Below the pieces are notes generated by a model that was given only the letters and a program-made list of their open reading frames with translations, was not told the origin of the DNA and did not search any database. Both the position numbers and the translations under genes were made by a program. Shown in pieces: positions 43,081 to 54,461 of a DNA stretch of 64,000 nucleotides (positions are counted from its first letter, which is position 1; each line of letters opens with the position of its first letter). The stretch comes from Heligmosomoides polygyrus polygyrus (Eukaryota; Nematoda; Chromadorea; Rhabditida; Heligmosomidae): assembly GCA_947396885.1 (NCBI GenBank), contig OX377201.1, positions 69,662,983 through 69,726,982 of the forward strand. The letters run 5' to 3'.

Positions 43081-44407
43081 ATAATAAGGACGCTGAGATT
43101 TTTCGTTTAACTAAGACGTCGTCCAACGTGGGTCGAGGTTCAACAGATAGGCCGAAAACGTCATCCAACGTTGGTTGGGTTCAGCTGACGTGCCGAAGAC
43201 GTCGTCCAACGTGCTTGGCAATTTGGAAGAGTAAGCGAGACCCGTAAAAGAGGAACCACTAACCGCGGAACGCCTTCAGCTTCCCATGGAACTTCGGACA
43301 GATACCTGCGTCTTGTGAAAGAGGTCGAAACGCTGATTTCAAATATTTAGACCAAATTTGCATATCAATGTAATGGATATCATAAGCAAGTTCTAGCTGG
43401 CCAAAGTCTGCGGACTGTGTGCCGCGCGCGTTGATGCAGCGTGGACGCAGTGTTGCGTAATCAGCATTGTCGTTAGCGGCTTGGCCAGTGGCCACCTTAG
43501 GCGGAGGCGCAGTAGAAGTGTTCTCGCTTCACAGAGAGTGATCTTGGGTTCGATTCGACACCAGTGTTATTGCGTTTTGCGATTTATCGTTAGTGAGATC
43601 TTTTATCGCGATTTCCAACACATTTTTGAACAAAAGCATGCCAACAAATGTCATTTACGTTCATCGAGTTCCTTTTAAGTGGAAAGGTGAGAATTTCTGA
43701 TTTCCCGGTTAAGCAAGCCAAAAACTGTATTCATTCGACGCGCGAGAAAATCACGCGTGTCGTGAAGGGGTTAACCTGCCATAAGAAACCGAATATTCAG
43801 AAACCGATGTCTGATTCGTGATGAGCAACCCAATCCGTATCGAAGCATGAATAACTGTTTTTTCGACCTCGGTAGTACAGTGCATGGGCCCTTTTTGATT
43901 TTACAACAGCCAATTTGTTTTAGGATGAAGAGGTGTTGTAGACAAAATATATTCTTTACACGAATGGAATCAAAAATGTACTAACCAACTGGTAAGTATA
44001 GCTAACGATACAACAGCCTTCTTCAGCAGTGATGGAGGAATGCAAAAAAACTTGTGCTTTACAGCGAGTGAAAGGTTTTCATCGAGAGGTCAATATCGAT
44101 CGATATTGTTGAGTGTAGCTTGAAAGTGACGTTTCTTTGTTTGTATGTCGATGACAGTTAAGCAGTCCGTCCCTGACGTAGCGGCCCCGTGTGGAAAAAA
44201 TTTTCTGTTCAACTTAGCACTATTAGATTGGTGCCAAAGGAGTGCAGGTTTTCTGTCTTATTGGTTTCAACACAATTTTTCAATAAAGTAAGACTTTTCA
44301 TAAGGTATTATACATTGTTGGAAAACTCATTATATGCGATTTCTATGTATGTATATGGAATTTAGTTTAAATCGCGTATTAAAAAAATAATTTGGTTTTT
44401 ATTTTCC

Positions 44408-44960
44408 GATGCCTAAACGCGATTTTCGTCAGATTTACTTCTGCGAGTTGAAGCTGGGCCGGACTTCCGCTCAGACTGCTCAAAATATAAACGAAGTATG
44501 GGGCCGGAGAACCATCAACGAATGCCCAGTACGAGATGGTTCCAAAAATTTCGTGCCGGCAACACCAGCCTCGAAGACGAACCACATGGCAGCCGTTGAT
44601 AATGATCCACAGAAGGCGTCAGTCGAAGCTGATCCGCGAAAACCACGCGAGATATTGCCGAGGAGCTTAACGGCGATCACACTGCAGTTGTTCGCCATTT
44701 GAAGCAAACTGGGAAGACCAAGAAACTAAATTGACCGAAAGTCAGAAAAATCGTCGTCTTGAGATATTGTCGGCCCATCTTTTGCCCAATGCCAACGATC
44801 CGTTTCTCGAACGGATTGTGACTTCCGATGAGAAATGAATACTTTATGATAACAGGTGCGTTCGCCTAGTGGCTGAACCAAAAAGAAGTTCCACGACATC
44901 AGCCAAAGCCGGAAAATTTGACGAATATCGCGTTTGGACATCTAAAAATAAAAGCCAAAT
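44408..44960 (+). pseudogene. mariner A transposase fragment
   Basis: Starts MPKRDFRQIYFCELKLGRTS, then AQTAQNINEVWG (N-terminal HTH), a degraded linker, then in shifted frames LTESQKNRRLEILSAHLL, ERIVTSDEK (first catalytic Asp) and LWLNQKEVPRHQPKP. The second and third catalytic blocks are absent. Several stops and frameshifts. Confidence 0.85.
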
Positions 44961-44996
44961 TATTCTTTAAACAACCGACTTAAATCAAACCACATA

Positions 44997-46145
44997 TTAG
45001 GTTGTGCGGAAAGTTCTCAGCGTTTTGTGTTACTACTGTTTGTTTTTGTTACTGTTTGTTCTTCATCGTCTATTATTAAGTAAAATTCAACTTGCATTGC
45101 GCATTAATGCTACTTTCTGTACAGAATTTTTCGCTCTATCTGGCTAAATAAATTTCAACGCTTTTTTTACAATTTTGTTCTTGAAGGACCTTTTGAAGGA
45201 TGTCGAAGGAGTAATTCCGAAAGATATTTTATTTCAACTTCAAATTGGGACAATCCGTAGCCGAGACAGCCCGACAAATTAACCAAGTGTGGGGGCCTAA
45301 TAGTGATGGAGAAAGCACTGTGTGCTAGTGGTTCAGTAAATTTCGGACCGGAGACTTCAGCCTCGAAGGTGTCTTGAAACGCCTTGGGAAGGTGAAAAAG
45401 CTCGAAAAGTGGGTGCCCCATGAGTTGAATGATCGGCAAAAATTGTCACGTTTTGAGGTTTGTTCTTCTCTACTTTTACGCAACAAAACTGACCCGTTTC
45501 GGGATCTAATAATCACTTGTGATGAAAAGTGGATTCTGTATGATAACACGAAACGTTTCGGACAGTGGTTGGACGCCGACGAACCCCCTAGGCATTTTAC
45601 AAAGGCGATCCTCCACCAAAAAAAAGGGAACGGTCACTGTGTGGTGGTCGGCGGCTGCTGTGATCCATTACAACTTTTTAGCGCCTGGCCAAACGATCAC
45701 AGCAAGGTCCTACTGTAACGAAATCGTCGAAATGCACCGAAAATTGCGTCAACATCAGCCAGCATTGGCCAACAGAAGAAGCCCGATTCTTTTGTACGAT
45801 AACGCCACACGTTTCACAAATCACTGTTCAAAAATGGAACGAATTAAGGGTTGAAGTTCTGCCTCACCCACCGTATTCTCCAGACCTCTCGCCAACCGAC
45901 TACCACCTTTTCAAACACTTTCAGATCTTTCATGCTGGTAAAACCTTCATCAATCAGGACCAAGCCAAAACAGCTTTCGTGGAGTTTGTCGAATCTCGAC
46001 CACATAATTTTTTCGCTGATGGAATAACTCGGTTGTTGGTAACAGTGTGCTGATTCGAACGGTGCTTATTTCGACTAAATCCGATAAGATTTGAGAAAGT
46101 TATGGTAGTTCACTCAAAACGCTGAGAGCTTTCTGGTCAACCTAA
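44997..46145 (+). mobile_element. mariner B, nested in mariner A
   Basis: TTAGGTTGTGCGGAAAGTTC at 44997 and its complement ending at 46145; TA duplicated at 44995-44996 and 46146-46147. TIRs share CTCAGCGTTTTG. About 1.15 kb, normal mariner size minus a small internal deletion. Confidence 0.93.
45200..46053 (+). pseudogene. mariner B transposase, D,D34D type
   Basis: HTH region ESVAETARQINQVWG with stops, a deletion in the linker, then VKKLEKWVPHELND, ITCDEKWILYDN (Asp 1), VWWSAAAVIHYNFL, ILLYDNA (Asp 2) and PHPPYSPDLSPTDYHLFKH (Asp 3 of DD34D). Two or more frameshifts and stops make it inactive. Catalytic blocks are all still readable. Confidence 0.9.
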
Positions 46146-46283
46146 TACATACTTAGAAAGCGCATGTAATACCCTTTCCAACAATGTATAATACCTTATG
46201 AAATGGTCTCAGTTTATTTTTAAAAAATATTGTTGAAACAAGGAAAACAAAAAAAAACCTACATTACTTTTGCATCAACCTAG

Positions 46284-46935
46284 TAGATGCACTGGGAACG
46301 ATCAGTTCTGGCAAAAAGGCATTTCGTCCTAGGATCAAAATCGATCAGAAGCTCAATACCTATAGAGAATTTCAATTTTTGCTAGAGGTCGACTGTTCGA
46401 GGATGGGGAGTGGAGCTGCCTGCAGTCAATTTGGGGCTAGAGTGAAGTGGATGACCGTGCTTCGGGGCATCAAGTGGGTCGTCGAATGACCTTGGGGACG
46501 AAGGCACTGATCTCTTCTTCTCCTACAAGAGGTGGGTCAATGGAAAATTCAAATTCCCAGAGCAAAAGCAAGGTAAGATCTGCATTTTTCACATATGGAG
46601 CAGGGGTTGAATTTTTGAAGCCTTCAAAGGAAAACATTATACCAAACACCCAAAGGCAATTTGAAAGGCTGGTTGACGGGTATCATTAGAAAACTTTGTA
46701 GTTTGCAGTTGTTTTTGAGGTTATTGTGCAAGCCACAAGTCACTTATTTAGTCACCTGTTGTCTTGTGTTTGAATCATATTTGAACTTATTTTGTCCGTC
46801 CGCGTAGAAAAGTTAATAAATAAATACATATTTAAATGTGTTTGCGTAACGGCGAGATCCTCGACGCTGTGCTATCGAAAACAATCGTCACCGGAATGAA
46901 CTCGCTTACAAAAATCATTATTATGTCACATTCGA
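46284..46935. other. interior of the 4.48-kb element
   Basis: AT-rich, with a short ORF at 46447-46689 of unknown meaning. Confidence 0.35.
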
Positions 46936-47176
46936 AACAACCACGTATTCGAAATTCGAATAATTATTCGAATTTTCAAAACTCGAATAATCGAATTCGA
47001 ATAATTATTCGAATTTTTGAAACTCGAATAATCGAATTCGAATAATTATTCGAACTTTTGAAACTCGAATAATCGAATTCGAATAATTATTCGAATTTGC
47101 GAAACTCGAATAATCGAATAATCGAAAATCGAATTCGAATAAATTATTCGAATAATTATTCGAATTCGATTATTCG
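46936..47176. repeat. right CGAATA subterminal array
   Basis: Units of about 40 bp of AATTATTCGAATTT..GAAACTCGAATAATCGA, about five copies, ending at the right TIR. Confidence 0.93.
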
Positions 47177-47188
47177 AGCACAAGTATA

Positions 47189-47757
47189 GTCTTCACCCTG
47201 AAACCCACCGTGAGTCGTCAAGACGATCGCATTCACTTAAATAATGTTGGAGCTGCTATCCGTGACGGGAGACTGGTCGGTAGAACGGCACATCCTGCTT
47301 CAGTTACGGTTTGGGGTGCGATTACCTCAAACGGCAAGTCCCCAGTTTTTGTCGAAATCGGCGTCAAAATTAACAAGGACGAGCACGAGAAGACGATTCT
47401 AGAGGACGTGTTGAAGCCCTGGGCCGATGCATACTTCGGTAATGACAGATGGTGCTTCCTGCACACAAGGCGAGGACAACGCAGCAGTGGTGCAAACGTG
47501 AGCTCCAGGATTTTATTGCGCACGAGGACTGGCCTTCGAATTCACCGGATTCGAATGCTCTTGATTTCTCTGTCTGGTCAGTTATTGAGAGCAAACTTTG
47601 CTCTACTCGCCACCCAGGCTTGGCTTCTCTGAAAGCTCCCTTAACTGAAGCATGGAACGAAATGAGCGACGACTACCTCCGTGCCACGTGCGACGCATTC
47701 GTTACTTGTCTGAGGGCTCATGTTCGTAAGAAGGGCGGCCACTTCGAACGACTTTGA
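47189..47757 (+). pseudogene. Tc1-like transposase, C-terminal part
   Basis: Resumes after the nested insertion with VFTLKPTVSRQDDRIHLN, then SVTVWGAITSNGKSP, KPWADAYFG, a frameshift at the second catalytic block (about 47450; the usual Q.D.AP.H is disrupted), then HKARTTQQWCKREL, WPSNSPDSNALDFSVW (third catalytic Asp) and the C-terminus ending HFERL, stop at 47757. The first catalytic SDEK lies at 42689-42700. Inactive. Confidence 0.88.
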
Positions 47758-47873
47758 TATGTTTTTATTAGTAAGGGAATAAAGAAGCTGTGTGTTAAGT
47801 TTCGTCATCAAATCCGCATTTGTGTTGAAGTTACACTGTGATATCTTTGTTCGGGTAATTTTTGCGCATCCTG

Positions 47874-48770
47874 CATATTGCTACTTGCCTTGTGCATAAG
47901 TGCGACTAATAAGAATAAGATGGGAGCGGACAAGAACGCTTGGAAGGCTTGGGACGGTCGGGTGAATGAGAAGGAAATGAAAGGCAAATGAATTTCTTCG
48001 CTGCCATCGTTGAGCACCATGCCGTAGTAGCGCACTTCGCAATTTGATCATAAAACTGATAATCATCTTCAAGACGTGCCTGCGATTAGGTTCATACCTC
48101 TGGCAATGGTAGGTGAGGTGACCCTGATCAACATGGAAAAGTGTTCCCTCGTACTTGGACAAGACAGCTGAGCTATCGGTTCACACGAGAACCCAAGAAG
48201 AGATTCGCGCATAAATTCGACCGAATGGCTCTTTGCAGGCGCGTCCGTGCTTAGCAGTGACTGATTTATGCGTGCTCTTGATAGTTGTCCCGTTCCACGT
48301 CAATTCCGGCGCCGTTTCGCGGACGCTGACAGTGCTACCCTATGTCGCGGGAGCATGTGACCGTTGTACGTTGAACACCTCTTGGTGCTCTACTTCAAAG
48401 GTCGGACAGAAGAGAGACACCGTTGCTTTGAAGGGTTGAGATTTTTCTTCTGCATGGTTCCTTCCGCCTCTACGGCGCACCCGCCGAACACTTCTCTTCT
48501 TGACAGAGAATAGTTCTTCTATGTTGTTACATGCGTATAAGTGTGATTAACAAGGATAAGTTGGTAGCGGACAAGGAGGCTTGGAGGGCTTTCTTGCCCA
48601 CTACCAACTTATCCTTGTTAATCGGAAGGAAGGAAAAGCGACCGAGACGACCTTCAGGGCACCTTCATCATGATGACGCAACACCCTATGCAGCAAAACT
48701 GGTCACCAAAAAGTTGAGGAGCCAGGGTGGGAGGCCGCACCTCATCCAACATAATATTCTCCTCATATGT
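47874..48770. other. Wnt intron 1, mixed repeats
   Basis: 48543-48622 is a hairpin (GATTAACAAGGATAAGTTGG and complement), related to 47903-47945. The text HHDDATPYAAKLVTKKLRS at about 48660-48720 resembles a mariner second-Asp block and may be a relic. Confidence 0.5.
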
Positions 48771-48774
48771 ATAT

Positions 48775-49205
48775 GTAGAGGGCGAGCGAAGCAGCACTGG
48801 GCTGATACACTACACAAGGACTTGAGAGTAGCTCGGGAGACGGTCAGGAGGTACGAAATATGGCCACGCCCCTCGCCGGGGGTACGCAATTTTTCTCTCA
48901 TCTCCCTTGTTCGCCCACCCCACCCCTAGGCTTCACTGTGAGTCTAACGGCTTCCTCAGGAAACCTTTGAGACTCAAAACAAAATTTCCCGGTCCGCAGA
49001 ACAGCGGATGTACCTCCTGACGCCACGCCGACAGCAGGAGGCGGCTGCAGATCCTGACGCACTGCCGAGTAGCTCTCCCCCTCCTCTCCCCGTGGTCTAG
49101 CCCAAGATCGAGAAAGACGGCATCGCTGCACCAGAAAAGAGGAGCCCGCTACGAAATGGGACAGCCGCTGAATAAGAAGAAAAGAAGGAAGAGGAAGAAG
49201 AAGAA
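48775..49205 (+). pseudogene. 3' end of an RTE-like LINE, interrupted
   Basis: KQHWADTLHKDL matches PKRHWADTLHNGF at about 19873. About 240 bp of unrelated sequence (roughly 48850-49088) follows, then a frame giving an Arg-rich end like RDRERWR and the purine tail AAGAAGAAAAGAAGGAAGAG near 49170-49205. Only the extreme C-terminus remains, typical of 5'-truncated LINE copies. Confidence 0.75.
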
Positions 49206-49399
49206 ATATGGGTTCAGCTGGACACATTCAAGTAGTCCATTTTGCTTTTGTCTCTCAAATGCTACGCATATACACTTCGTTTCCGTTACAACGCCTTTAA
49301 GGGGACGTAAGTATATTTAAAAAAATACGACGTACATATATAAGGGAACATTGTGGCCCTAGCGGCCGTCGAATGTCAGATTGGAAGGGGGAGGGCTCC

Positions 49400-49930
49400 G
49401 CTCCCAAACACCGGAGACATATCTTCTGACCACGAACGCTAGTCGCACGGCACCGGCGTACAGGTCTTCTGAAGCCAGATACTAGCGGAACGACGTCTGT
49501 GATACGGCCTCTGAATCTGGTCCGACCGCCTGGTCACCACTTACTGGAAGCCTCTTAGTGGATCTCTTTGCTGGTTTCCCGTCTCCCTCTCCTGCTTCCA
49601 TGCATCTCCTGGTTCTTTCCCTATTGAATCCCCTCCCCCCTTAGCGACCCTTTCTTACTGGGTCCCCTGTCCTGGACTCTCGAACGGTTGCAGCACGACT
49701 TCGGTGACACATCTTATGAATCTGGACTCCCTTTGCGAGACTATGTTAATACGTCTTTTGAACCCGAACGCCTGCTGCACGACATCGGCAGCACGACTTC
49801 TCAATAAGGACGCTCTTTGTGCAGCACCGATCACACGTCTTCTGAACCCAAACGTCTGGTGCACAACGTCTTTGAAAAACCTCGGAGAGACGGACGAACA
49901 GACGGACGAACGGACAGCCTATTTTCAATA
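49400..49930 (+). repeat. diverged copy of the dispersed repeat of 23745-24780
   Basis: Contains CACTTACTGGAAGCC, TGGTTTCCCGTC, GGTGACACATCTTATGAATC and repeated CTTTTGAACCCGAACGCCTG-like blocks. Gapped relative, low identity. Confidence 0.5.
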
Positions 49931-50127
49931 TAGTAGGGTAGCAGAGGTACAGAAGCCATCAAGGAATTTTGCGTTTGCCTGTAGAGCATCGTTGTATTCA
50001 CGCTTCCTAACTGGATTTGGTTTGTATGAGTGTAAAGGTAACTTGGACGGTTTCCGTGACATCTTCGTTGGATCAGAAGTCATGCCTTATCCAGGGCGTA
50101 ACAGTGAGGGGGATAAGTATGTGTTGC

Positions 50128-50340
50128 ACCAATTTTGTGCGTGGGAGCGCCGTCTGACAAGGTACGGGCTGTCGCATGCACCCTGACCGAGGTTCTTGAT
50201 TCCTGTTCCGCCCAGACGAATGAACTCCTTTTCCGCGAACTTTTCATTCATCCCGGGTCGGTGCGTTGGCACTGCACTAAATCAATCGGCGAAGGATGGA
50301 ACACTGACTTGTTCGTTGGCTGGCCAAAGGATTGATTGCG
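50128..50340 (+). repeat. possible ancient SINE relative
   Basis: The order CATGCACCCTGACC..GGTTCTTGATTCC, ..ATCCCGGGTCGGTG, ..AACACTGACTTGTTCGTTGG, CTGGCCA parallels the SINE body at 23046-23340, but is heavily diverged. Confidence 0.4.
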
Positions 50341-51145
50341 CAGACAAAAGAGGAAGACTTTTGCTCCCCCTTATTCGTTGACCTCGTGTCTTTGTGAGGG
50401 CCAAGCGCGCATTTAATATGCATCCGCAATATCACTTACAAACTGCTAAAAAATAAATGCGTGGCGCATTCCATAAAGGAATAAATTTACGCAGACCTTC
50501 GCCACACACGCATACATCTCCGACTCACTGCTGATGTTTCTGAAGTAGCCTTTCTTTGCATTTGCATTCTAAGACTCCAACTCTTTTTCGAAAATACGCT
50601 CGAGAAACTGTTCGAGAGTGACAGAAGGAGGAAGATTTAGGATTAGTCGACTCTTGTAGGGCAGAAGCAACGGTACCTGAACAATCGCGAAAAAAACACT
50701 ATTATACGTAGGATTCACCAAGTGTTTTCCTTCAATAGCCGCTCTCTTCTTTCTTCTTTTCTCTTCTTCCCTTCTTTTTCGTTCCTTCCTTCAAAATCTA
50801 TGATACTTTTGACCAGATGAATAATTGTACTGGGTGGATGAAACCCACAAGTACACCTCAATGCAACCATCGGCTGGCTCAGAGTCAAATTCAGCTTACG
50901 ATGGGTTCAGGGTTTGGAGGAGACAGAAGGTAGACATCCTAAATGCCCTTCTTTTTAGTATTCCACCTATCTGAGCACACGATTGTGTAACACAATACTT
51001 CGGATAAAAGCAGTAACCATGAAAGGGTGTTGCGCTTTTCAAACAAAAAAAAACGCAATGGGCCTCTCTAAAACTGAAGTGGAACAGAAGAGGATGTCAC
51101 TGGCGACACGTCGATAAGTTTCATAACGGGTTCAAAGACGCCACA
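50341..51145. other. no gene recognised
   Basis: AT-rich with pyrimidine tract CTTCTTTCTTCTTTTCTC near 50750. Nothing else. Confidence 0.4.
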
Positions 51146-51146
51146 T

Positions 51147-51432
51147 AAAGGATAAAGGACGGCGTTATTCAATCCCTTTGGGATGCGCCACGCATTCTAC
51201 TTCTAAGATGTCGCCGAGGCGAGTTGAATGCGTATTTGGCCGCACAATGACATGCGGTAGCCAGCCGATGAACAAGTCAGCGCTTTATTCTTCCCAGACA
51301 CGTCTGGTACCAATTCACCGACCCCAGAGGGATGGAAGGCTTGGTTGGCCTGGGCAAGAAATCCAAACCAGGAACCTGGTATCGGGTGCAGGCGACAGCC
51401 GGCGCCTCCTCCGACTGCGCTCCACGCGCCCA
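51147..51432 (-). repeat. tRNA-derived SINE, copy 7
   Basis: AAAGGATAAAGGACGGCG tail at 51147, full body, head ending at about 51432 (complement of GGGCGCGTGGAGCGCAGTCG). Confidence 0.9.
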
Positions 51433-52688
51433 AAGACACCACATACTGAGATCAAAAGCTCGGCGGAAAGCAATGACAAGCAACTGTAAACCACTCTTGT
51501 ACCTATAGGGGTGCAACGGCTGGTAAGGAAACTTCAGAGAGAGCCCGTGATAAAAAAAATGGGGACTACGATAAAAGGCCATGGAGTCATCACTCTTGTG
51601 AAGAAATGATTCAGAATCGAGATGACGCGACTACTTCATCGTTACCACGCTAACAGGAGACTGAATAGGTGGCTAAGCTGGCCATCGCTACCTAACTACA
51701 CGTGCACAAGTCCTCTACAACATTTTAGCAGAATTCTCAACGAATAGTTTTCATTTATTTAGAGGATTTTGGCAACTGAATGTTAACTAACATTTTATTT
51801 AGAATTCAGTGCGTTCCACTATACATACCTTACGGTCTTTGAGCAATTTGATGACATTTTTTTAACCTTTAGTGTCATTGTATTTCTATGCTCTATGATT
51901 CTTAACGTACTTGTGCAATCTGAAAATTGGAATTTAGTGGAGGCATAAGCCAGCCATTTTGAAGAAAAAAAAGTTGAACGCTGTGGTTGAAGACCAATTC
52001 TGTTCTTTCATCAAAAAGGTCGCTGTCTCCCCAAGCCAGGGCTTCTGACCATCATCGCTATGAAGCACTTCCAGAGTGACAGTACGCATCGGCATGAATG
52101 AGAGGGCAACCCTATGTTTCCCCGCGGATCCACAACATAGCAGACACAAGCGTTTCGGCCGCCTTCGTTGGCCAGTCATCCGACACAGCGACTTCCTTTG
52201 CTCAGGCAACGGAGTCTTACCCACTAGGGTTGTCAAGTTCTTTGCGGCAGAGTATTGTCAAACAAGTTCTTGTAGAAGCTTGTTACTCTCCAATTGCTCA
52301 CAGAAATTCGGAAGACGCAAAGCTCCTGGAGACAAACGACAAGGCTCAGAGAGTGGGGTTTCTCATATCAATGAAGAGATGCGGCGCTACCAGCTTTCAG
52401 GTGAAACGTGATAGGTGAACTGACACCCGCTCCGTTTACAAGAAACGAATAACCAAGATATGTGTTGGCCCGCTCCAACAGGACAGAGCGCAAATAATTC
52501 AGACAGAGGCAGCCGAGCATGAAGCAGTGTTTAAAGATTGCGGCTAATTTTCTAGAGCCAATATAAATACTTCAAACTTGAAAATTTGGAACTCCTCTTT
52601 CAGGACAATGATGGAGCAACTTCGAGCGAGTAGCTGAAAGTGTTTCTAAAAATGTCGGGTTTCTATATTTTTACGTCCTAAATTTTTT
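51433..52688. other. no gene recognised
   Basis: Overlapping plus-strand ORFs at 52076-52418 have no motif. Confidence 0.35.
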
Positions 52689-53109
52689 CGCTGCTGATAA
52701 ACGACGTCTAGGGCGTATTCAAATGAATCGAAGCGTTGTGTCGTAGCGAAATGGTGGAAGATTAGATTATAAGTATAGGTGCTTCCAAAATTTTCCTTAA
52801 AAAAGTTGTCAAAAAATGAATTTCCGAGCAGAGAGAGTCATTTCTATGGAAACACGAGTTTATTTACTCGGAAATGCGGGTGAGACTCCTCACCTTTCAC
52901 GTTAGATGGAAATACAACGTAAGAAGCTCATACAGTTGTCCCCACACGGTTCCTCCAAAAAATCTCCTTGTAGGAGTCGGCTCAAACCAGCTACTTCCGA
53001 GGATTGGTTGTTCGGCTGTGCGTATGTGAATGACAAGCAGGGCGCTGCTGATAAACGACGTCTAGGGCGTATTCAAATGAATCGAAGCGTTGTGTCGTAG
53101 CGAAATGGT
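52689..53109. repeat. local 67-bp direct duplication
   Basis: 52689-52755 and 53043-53109 are identical over 67 bp (begins CGCTGCTGATAAACGACGTC). The 287 bp between are unrelated. Recent duplication, or long terminal direct repeats of a small element. Confidence 0.9.
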
Positions 53110-54160
53110 CGAAGTGGAAGATTATGGGTTAGCACAGATCGAAGAAGCTGTTATGAGGATAGCAGGAGATGCATATTATATTTCTGTCGTAAGGTAAGAA
53201 AGGCGTATTTGCAGTCAAAATCATGACAACACGAGGAAATCAAGGAGAAACCATGAAAATACCTTATGGTGGTTAAGTGATGTTGTAAATTATAGGAATA
53301 CAGAGAAGTACAGAATGTAGAAAGGCTTAGCGAATATTTGCCGGTCTTCCCTACGGTATTTCCTCGAGCTACTTCCATGTCATATCAGTGGGAGCAGCGT
53401 TCAAGCTCTGCCTCAAGGTTTCCAAAATGTACGACGCTCTAGAAGAGTTGACCACAAGCTTGTTCGAAACATAACAAAGCGAGTTACGTAACAAGTTGAA
53501 GCCCATCGCGATCTTCAAAGGAAGCGCGGGTTAAAGCACGTTTCAGAGACTTCTGCGGTAAATCGGATTCGATTCGTTTAGCAAATAAGGAAGATTTTGC
53601 GGCTGTTTATCACTTAAAAGGTTTCTTGAGTAGTTTTTTCTTACACAAGTTGAAGCTGAACCGCTTAGAATCGCTACTTCCTTGAGCAAACGATGCTGTT
53701 CTTGACCCACAAAATGACGATTGTCGACAAGCGGCTAAGAAGATATGTTCCGTGTGGCCAAGCAAGGTGTGGGGGCGGGACCGGTGCCCGGAAAGCAGAA
53801 GTTCCGCATTCCCGGCGCAAGAAATTTGATCGTGCCTGGCGACAGACTCACTAAACGATTTATTCAAACTCTGTCGAGATGAAGTGGTGAGGGTCTGAAA
53901 ATGCCATGTGAGATAGCTTTGCATGGGAATTGAGTTCTCCTTCTTCGGGAAACTAACGAAGAGGTAATGTTATAACAAATTGAGGAATAGCGCCGTATTA
54001 AACGGTCCATACATAGGATAGAAAGCAATACTTTCGCCAACGATTTAAAACAAACTTGGACATAGCTGCTCAAGACAACTTCGCGATGCAAACGCTTTGT
54101 TCCCTTCGAGGTTTGGCAAGATGCGGAGAGAAACGAGGAAATGATAGAACGAGCAACCGA
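53110..54160. other. no gene recognised
   Basis: Short ORFs only. Confidence 0.35.
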
Positions 54161-54461
54161 TAAGGATAAGGATAAGGATAAAGGATGGCGTTACTTAATC
54201 CCTTCTGGGATGCGCCAGCGCATTCTACTTCTACGGGATGTCGTGGAGGCGACATGAATGCGTATTTGGCCATACAATGACTTGCGGTGGCCAGCCGATG
54301 AACAACTCAGCGCTTTATCCTTCCCAGACACGTCTGGTACCAATTCACCGACCCCGTAGGGATGGAAGGCTTGGTTGGCCTGGGCGGTATCCGAACCAGG
54401 AACCTGGTATCGGGTGCTCGCGACAGTCGCGCCTCCTCCGACTGCGCTACACGCGCCCTTG
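54161..54461 (-). repeat. tRNA-derived SINE, copy 8
   Basis: Tail (AAGGAT)n at 54161-54183 is the longest here; complete body and head, closest to the copy at 23046 in the CAGCGCATTC variant and the ACATGAATGCG block. Confidence 0.92.

Larger units (their letters stand above)
44223..46283 (+). mobile_element. mariner A, rearranged, host of mariner B
   Basis: Left end TTAGATTGGTGCCAAAGGAG at 44223; right end is the complement of CTAGGTTGATGCAAAAGTAA at 46283; TA flanks at 44221-44222 and 46284-46285. TIR similarity continues through TCATAAGGTATTATACATTG and even into the transposase start: the right end, once mariner B is removed, carries an inverted MSKRDIRQIF mirroring MPKRDFRQIY at the left. 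The 3' half of the gene is therefore replaced by an inverted 5' end. Confidence 0.85.
42709..47188. mobile_element. 4.48-kb hAT-like element with CGAATA arrays, TSD GTCTTCAC
   Basis: Perfect 12-bp TIRs TATACTTGTGCT (42709-42720) and AGCACAAGTATA (47177-47188). Identical 8-bp duplications GTCTTCAC lie at 42701-42708 and 47189-47196; removing the insert and one duplicate restores the Tc1-like reading frame across the junction. Immediately inside both ends are arrays of CGAATAAT/ATTCGAATT motifs (42730-43075 and 46940-47176). No hAT transposase is recognisable; the interior holds mariner A and B and a tRNA-like segment at about 43487-43552. Three copies of a GACGT(C)GTCCAACGT-type block lie at 43118-43220. 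Confidence 0.9.
42477..47873 (+). mobile_element. Tc1-like transposon split by a nested insertion
   Basis: Left terminus CAGGGTGCGCAAAAATTACC near 42477; right terminus is the complement of CAGGATGCGCAAAAATTACC near 47873. Inverted similarity spans about 200 bp and, at the right, overlaps the transposase C-terminus. Host sequence for the nested element is ..SDEKVFT at 42689-42708, resuming at 47189. Most of the N-terminal coding region is missing on the left, so this copy was already internally deleted. A TA duplication is clean only on the left. Confidence 0.82.

Noticed and set aside
42721..47176. CGAATAAT arrays as telomeric or centromeric satellite
   Set aside because: They stop exactly at 12-bp TIRs flanked by an 8-bp duplication, so they belong to a transposon.
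48531..48929. 132-codon ORF as a host gene
   Set aside because: It fuses a hairpin repeat, a mariner-like scrap and the 3' end of an RTE-like LINE.
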